Assembly (NCBI GenBank): GCA_944351315.1
Contig: CALVPL010000086.1
Location: 1 to 17,952, forward strand
Direction: 5' to 3'
Source of the DNA: an uncultured Bacilli bacterium
GTDB lineage: Bacteria > Bacillota_I > Bacilli_A > RF39 > UBA660
Length of the DNA stretch: 17,952 nucleotides
In this document: in pieces, positions 15,385 through 17,952 of the stretch
How positions within the stretch are numbered: the first letter of the stretch is position 1
Layout of the letters: every line of letters starts with the position of its first letter
Notes under the pieces: model-generated
Seen by the model: the letters and a program-made list of their open reading frames with translations, nothing else
What the model was told of the DNA's origin: nothing
Database searches by the model: none
Position numbers and translations under genes: made by a program

Positions 15385-16314
15385 TTATTTTAAAACGCGT
15401 TTAAGAAGTATGGGTTCAAGACTAGACCAAGGACAAGCTGCCGCCTTTTCATGACCACCGCCACCAGGATATTTCTCTGCTAAACTTCGTACTTTGACAT
15501 TTTCTTTTAAAGCCCGAAAAGAAACACTTTGATTATCCATTGCAAATAACATTAAAATATCTAAATCAGGTCGTTCTTGTCGTAAATATTCAGCTAAGTC
15601 ATTACGTAAAGCATAACTACCAAATACCATTCCCACTTGATAATCTTGATAAGAATCCACAAAAACACGACTAGCTAACTCTTTTATTTGTTGAGTATTT
15701 GTAAATTCTTGCATCTGAATCCATTTTTTCTCTTCTAAAGTATATTCCATACTTTCTTCACGTTGAAGCTTCTCTAAAAAATGATAATAATAACCATAAC
15801 TCCCTAAAAATTGAAATAAAGTTTGTAAATAAAAGGAATCTTTATCATCAAGTTTTTTCCATTCCCAAGTATCATGTAATCTGGTTTTTTCAACAAATTG
15901 CATAACAATCTTTTTCTTTAATAATTCATCTTTTGTAGTACGAACTAAATAATCATAATACAAACTTGTACCACAACAAGAAATACCATCTTTTTTAACA
16001 TAAGAAGTTACAAATGAATACTCCGCTGTCATTTTATCAATAGAAGTTTGATGATGATCAAAAACATGAAATTTTAAAGCAAGATCTGGATCTTGATCAA
16101 TCCTTTGTAAAATAGAATCACTCGGACATAAATCGGTTATCAAAATCTGCGAATATTTTTGAAATTCTTTCTTATTTATAAACTCCTCTAAAAATTGATC
16201 TAGCTCTGAAATGTTTTTACATAAAGTAAAATCTAAATCTCTGGTAAGTAACTTCGTTAAAACAACACTTCCAAGACCATCTGGATCATCACGATGAGTA
16301 AACAATTTAATCAT
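15385..16314 (-). CDS. DHH/DHHA1 phosphoesterase, NrnB (YngD)-like
   Basis: A 309-residue DHH-family phosphoesterase. Metal-site motifs are THRDDPDGLGS (His7, Asp10, Asp12), LITDLCPSD (Asp61), FDHHQT (Asp86-His87-His88) and Asp148 in RLHDTWEW; the DHHA1 substrate motif is PGGGGHEKAAAC (283-294). DTWEW and GGGGH agree with B. subtilis NrnB/YngD, an oligoribonuclease/short-RNA exonuclease also reported to act on cAMP and pAp, rather than with NrnA (DPDAYGS, IDHHPN). NrnB of Bacillus is longer (about 400). The ATG at 16314 overlaps the nusA end by 8 bases (ATGATTAA), with AGAAGGA as ribosome site in nusA; longer in-frame starts lie deep in nusA. It probably degrades 2-5 nt RNAs; this function is inferred by family. 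Confidence 0.85.
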   Translation of the reverse strand: MIKLFTHRDDPDGLGSVVLTKLLTRDLDFTLCKNISELDQFLEEFINKKEFQKYSQILITDLCPSDSILQRIDQDPDLALKFHVFDHHQTSIDKMTAEYSFVTSYVKKDGISCCGTSLYYDYLVRTTKDELLKKKIVMQFVEKTRLHDTWEWKKLDDKDSFYLQTLFQFLGSYGYYYHFLEKLQREESMEYTLEEKKWIQMQEFTNTQQIKELASRVFVDSYQDYQVGMVFGSYALRNDLAEYLRQERPDLDILMLFAMDNQSVSFRALKENVKVRSLAEKYPGGGGHEKAAACPWSSLEPILLKRVLK

Positions 16315-17428
16315 TATTTTTATTTCCTTCTTCATTGATTTGAGCAAGAGTCTTAATATCAATTTTGTATTTAGTCAATTTACTAGCTAACTTAATATTA
16401 GAACCTTTTTTACCAATAGCTAAAGAAAGATTATCATCAGTAACAATAGCTAAAGCTTCTTTTTTCATAGGATCAATGATATTTACTGTAACATTTTTTG
16501 CAGGAGATAATGCATTTGCAATAAACTCTTCTGGATTTTCTGAATAACGAATCAAATCTACCTTTTCGCCATTCAATTCCTTTAAAATGTTAGCAATTCT
16601 TGTTCCACCAGCACCTATACAAGCTCCAATTGGATCTACTCTTTCATCTCTTGAAAAAACTGCAACTTTACTACGAATTCCTGCTTCTCTTACTACAGAA
16701 TAAAGTTCAATGGTTCCATCGACAAGTTCTGGAATTTCTGTTTCAAACAATCTTCTCACAAACCCATAATGTTTTCTTGAGCAAAGAATTAAAGGACCTT
16801 TAGTAGTTTCTTCTACTTTTGTTATATATACTTTAATACTAGATCCCATTTTAACAACTTCACCAGGTATCATTTCACTTTTAGGTAGAATTCCTCTCGA
16901 TTTTCCTAGATCCACATAATAATTTTTTTGATCTTCCATTGCAAGCATTCCAACCATCATCTCGCCTGCTTTATCATGAAATTCTTCCATAATAGAAGCT
17001 CTTTCAGCTTCACGAATTTTTTGAGTCAATACTTGTTTAGCTGTACCAGCAGCAACTCTTCCGAAATCTTTAGGAGTTACCTCTTTTTCAATCGTTTCTC
17101 CAACCTCGATTGTCGGATCAATTTCTTTCGCATCTTCTAAAAGGATTTGAGCATCTACATTAACCTCTGGTGGAATACGTACAATATTTCCTTCTTCATC
17201 CACGGTTTCAGTTCCATCATCATAATCATCTACAACTACATAATAAGAATAAACTCGAATATCTCCTGTATCACGATTTATTTTTACTTTTACGTTGGTT
17301 TTAGAATTAAAATTTTTCTTATACGCAGTAGCTAAAGCCAATTCCATAGCTTCATACACTACATCTTTGCTAATATTTTTTTCTTCAGTAATATGATCTA
17401 ATGCCTTAATAAACTCTTTTGCATTCAT
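16307..17428 (-). CDS. nusA: Transcription termination/antitermination factor NusA
   Basis: RNA polymerase-bound factor that controls pausing and intrinsic termination. The 373-residue protein, the usual Gram-positive length, has the N-terminal polymerase-binding domain (1 to about 125, MNAKEFIKALDHITEEK...), an S1 domain (about 135-200), KH1 with IGACIGAGGTRI and KH2 with LAIGKKGSNIKLA (about 320-332). The acidic repeats of proteobacterial NusA are absent, as in other Firmicutes. The ATG at 17428 is 2 bases after the rimP stop, with AGAGGCGAG upstream. It overlaps the NrnB-like gene by 8 bases. Second gene of the operon. Confidence 0.97.
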   Translation of the reverse strand: MNAKEFIKALDHITEEKNISKDVVYEAMELALATAYKKNFNSKTNVKVKINRDTGDIRVYSYYVVVDDYDDGTETVDEEGNIVRIPPEVNVDAQILLEDAKEIDPTIEVGETIEKEVTPKDFGRVAAGTAKQVLTQKIREAERASIMEEFHDKAGEMMVGMLAMEDQKNYYVDLGKSRGILPKSEMIPGEVVKMGSSIKVYITKVEETTKGPLILCSRKHYGFVRRLFETEIPELVDGTIELYSVVREAGIRSKVAVFSRDERVDPIGACIGAGGTRIANILKELNGEKVDLIRYSENPEEFIANALSPAKNVTVNIIDPMKKEALAIVTDDNLSLAIGKKGSNIKLASKLTKYKIDIKTLAQINEEGNKNND

Positions 17429-17430
17429 TT

Positions 17431-17682
17431 TTACTCGCCTCTTTCTTTACTGGATACATCTAATATGTAAGATTCATCAATTACATCAATTTCGTCTAAA
17501 ATTGGATTAATAATATTTGTCGCTTCAACTATTGTATCTAAGTCTATTCCATTTACCTTATCTAAAGTAATTCTTAAAAAAGAATAAGATCCTTCCTTTT
17601 CAAAAGAAATATCATCCACAATAATCTCCATATCTTTCAATGGTTTTTCAATTGCACTCCGCACCTTTTCTAACACGTACAT
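17431..17682 (-). CDS. rimP: Short RimP: N-terminal domain only
   Basis: RimP binds the 30S head/S12 region during small-subunit assembly. This version is 83 residues from ATG 17682 (purine-rich AAAGGGTGAGG directly upstream; a TTG at 17697 is less likely), about half the usual 150. Visible is the N-terminal alpha-beta domain: helix VLEKVRSAIEKPL, strands MEIIVDDISFEKEGSYSFLRITLDK, then GIDLDTIVEATNIINPILDE and YILDVSS. In normal RimP the string continues as SSPG-x-x-RPL into an SH3-like C-terminal domain; here it becomes SSKERGE and stops. NusA starts 2 bases later, so there is no remnant of the second domain. Operon position before nusA makes the identity secure despite the shortness. Confidence 0.85.
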   Translation of the reverse strand: MYVLEKVRSAIEKPLKDMEIIVDDISFEKEGSYSFLRITLDKVNGIDLDTIVEATNIINPILDEIDVIDESYILDVSSKERGE

Positions 17683-17703
17683 CCTCACCCTTTCCAATAA
17701 TAA

Positions 17704-17725
17704 AAGTGGGAATTTCTGCCCACTT
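17704..17725 (-). promoter_or_regulatory. Leader hairpin upstream of rimP
   Basis: Perfect 7-bp stem AAGTGGG / CCCACTT with an 8-base loop in the rimP 5' leader, ending about 20 bases before the ATG. I recall similar GTGGG/CCCAC hairpins before rimP (ylxS) in other Firmicutes, so a conserved leader element is likely. The following TTTTATTATT is too weak for a clear terminator. Confidence 0.55.
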
Positions 17726-17740
17726 AAATCTGATATTCGT

Positions 17741-17769
17741 ATTATAACAGCTTTTTTTTGATTTGTAAA
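17741..17769 (-). promoter_or_regulatory. Sigma-A promoter of the rimP-rbfA operon
   Basis: TTTACA (17764-17769), 17 bases, TATAAT (17741-17746) on the minus strand: 5 of 6 and 6 of 6 matches. The start is near 17734, about 50 bases before the rimP ATG. Confidence 0.75.
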
Positions 17770-17782
17770 ATGTTTTCAATTT

Positions 17783-17952
17783 TTATTTTATTGTTCCATT
17801 ATAAACTGTCTTAGTATCACTAATAGCAATAAAGGCATCTGGATCATTTTTTTTAATTAAATTTTGTACTTTTTTTAAACTTTTTTTATTCACTTCTAAA
17901 AAAATCATAATTTTAGGACTACTATTAAACCCACTTTCAATGTTTAAAATAT
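17783..17952 (-). CDS. YitT/DUF2179 family protein, C-terminal end (partial)
   Basis: An open frame enters from the right edge and ends with TAA at 17783-17785, leaving 56 codons of the C-terminus. The string KIMIFLEVNKKSLKKVQNLI followed by KKNDPDAFIAISDTKTV matches the cytoplasmic DUF2179 domain that ends YitT-type membrane proteins (pattern: valine/isoleucine-rich strand, E/K-rich helix, D-P-x-A-F-[IV]-x-[VI]-S-D). The usual final G-x-G-F is replaced by YNGTIK. The membrane part lies outside the window. There is no hairpin terminator between its stop and the rimP promoter. Confidence 0.65.
   Translation of the reverse strand, partial: ILNIESGFNSSPKIMIFLEVNKKSLKKVQNLIKKNDPDAFIAISDTKTVYNGTIK

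Noticed and set aside
17431..17682. Frameshift in rimP hiding its C-terminal domain
   Set aside because: NusA begins 2 bases after the stop, so no sequence is left that could encode the missing domain.
17763..17779. Catabolite-response (cre) site near the rimP promoter
   Set aside because: The central CG is missing and the spacing is one base too long for the cre consensus.

Overview
The window is AT-rich bacterial chromosomal DNA (roughly 30% GC by eye) with almost all genes on the minus strand. The gene content (ParC/ParE, YlbD/YlbE, YlxR, a RimP-NusA-IF2-RbfA cluster, Rel, a YitT-type protein) points to a low-GC Firmicute of the class Bacilli. TGA is a normal stop (ends of infB, rel and the three-Cys gene), so this is not a code-4 Mollicute. 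YlbD/YlbE, a sigma-E-like promoter in front of ylbD and a BclA-like collagen protein suggest a spore-former or a recent descendant of one. I could not place it more precisely; an uncultured gut-type Bacilli lineage is only a guess.

Layout, right to left in the direction of transcription: the 3' end of a YitT/DUF2179 membrane protein gene; a sigma-A promoter and a leader hairpin; the operon rimP (short), nusA, an NrnB-like DHH phosphoesterase, ylxR (rnpM), infB and rbfA, closed by a terminator. Next come a monocistronic collagen-like gene with its own terminator; a strong promoter with a structured leader; the tightly coupled operon rel-truB-DUF5131, closed by a terminator; and eno on its own promoter. 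Eno converges on the only plus-strand gene, an unrecognised 490-residue helical protein, and the two share one bidirectional terminator. Divergent from that gene run parE-parC (topoisomerase IV), closed by a terminator, and then ylbD-ylbE. No stretch of more than 300 bases lacks a gene.

Functionally this is mostly core information processing: ribosome maturation and translation initiation, transcription elongation, tRNA pseudouridylation, nanoRNA turnover, chromosome decatenation and glycolysis, plus ppGpp turnover. No mobile element, CRISPR array, tRNA or rRNA was seen.

The points most worth a second look are: a short Rel with an intact ppGpp hydrolase site, a degenerate synthetase site and no C-terminal regulatory region; a RimP reduced to its N-terminal domain; an orphan three-Cys-motif (DUF5131) protein coupled to truB; a cysteine-bearing collagen-like protein lying in the former rbfA-truB interval; an NrnB-like gene where nusA operons usually carry none, with ylxQ absent; and a repeated habit of building terminator stems over stop codons.
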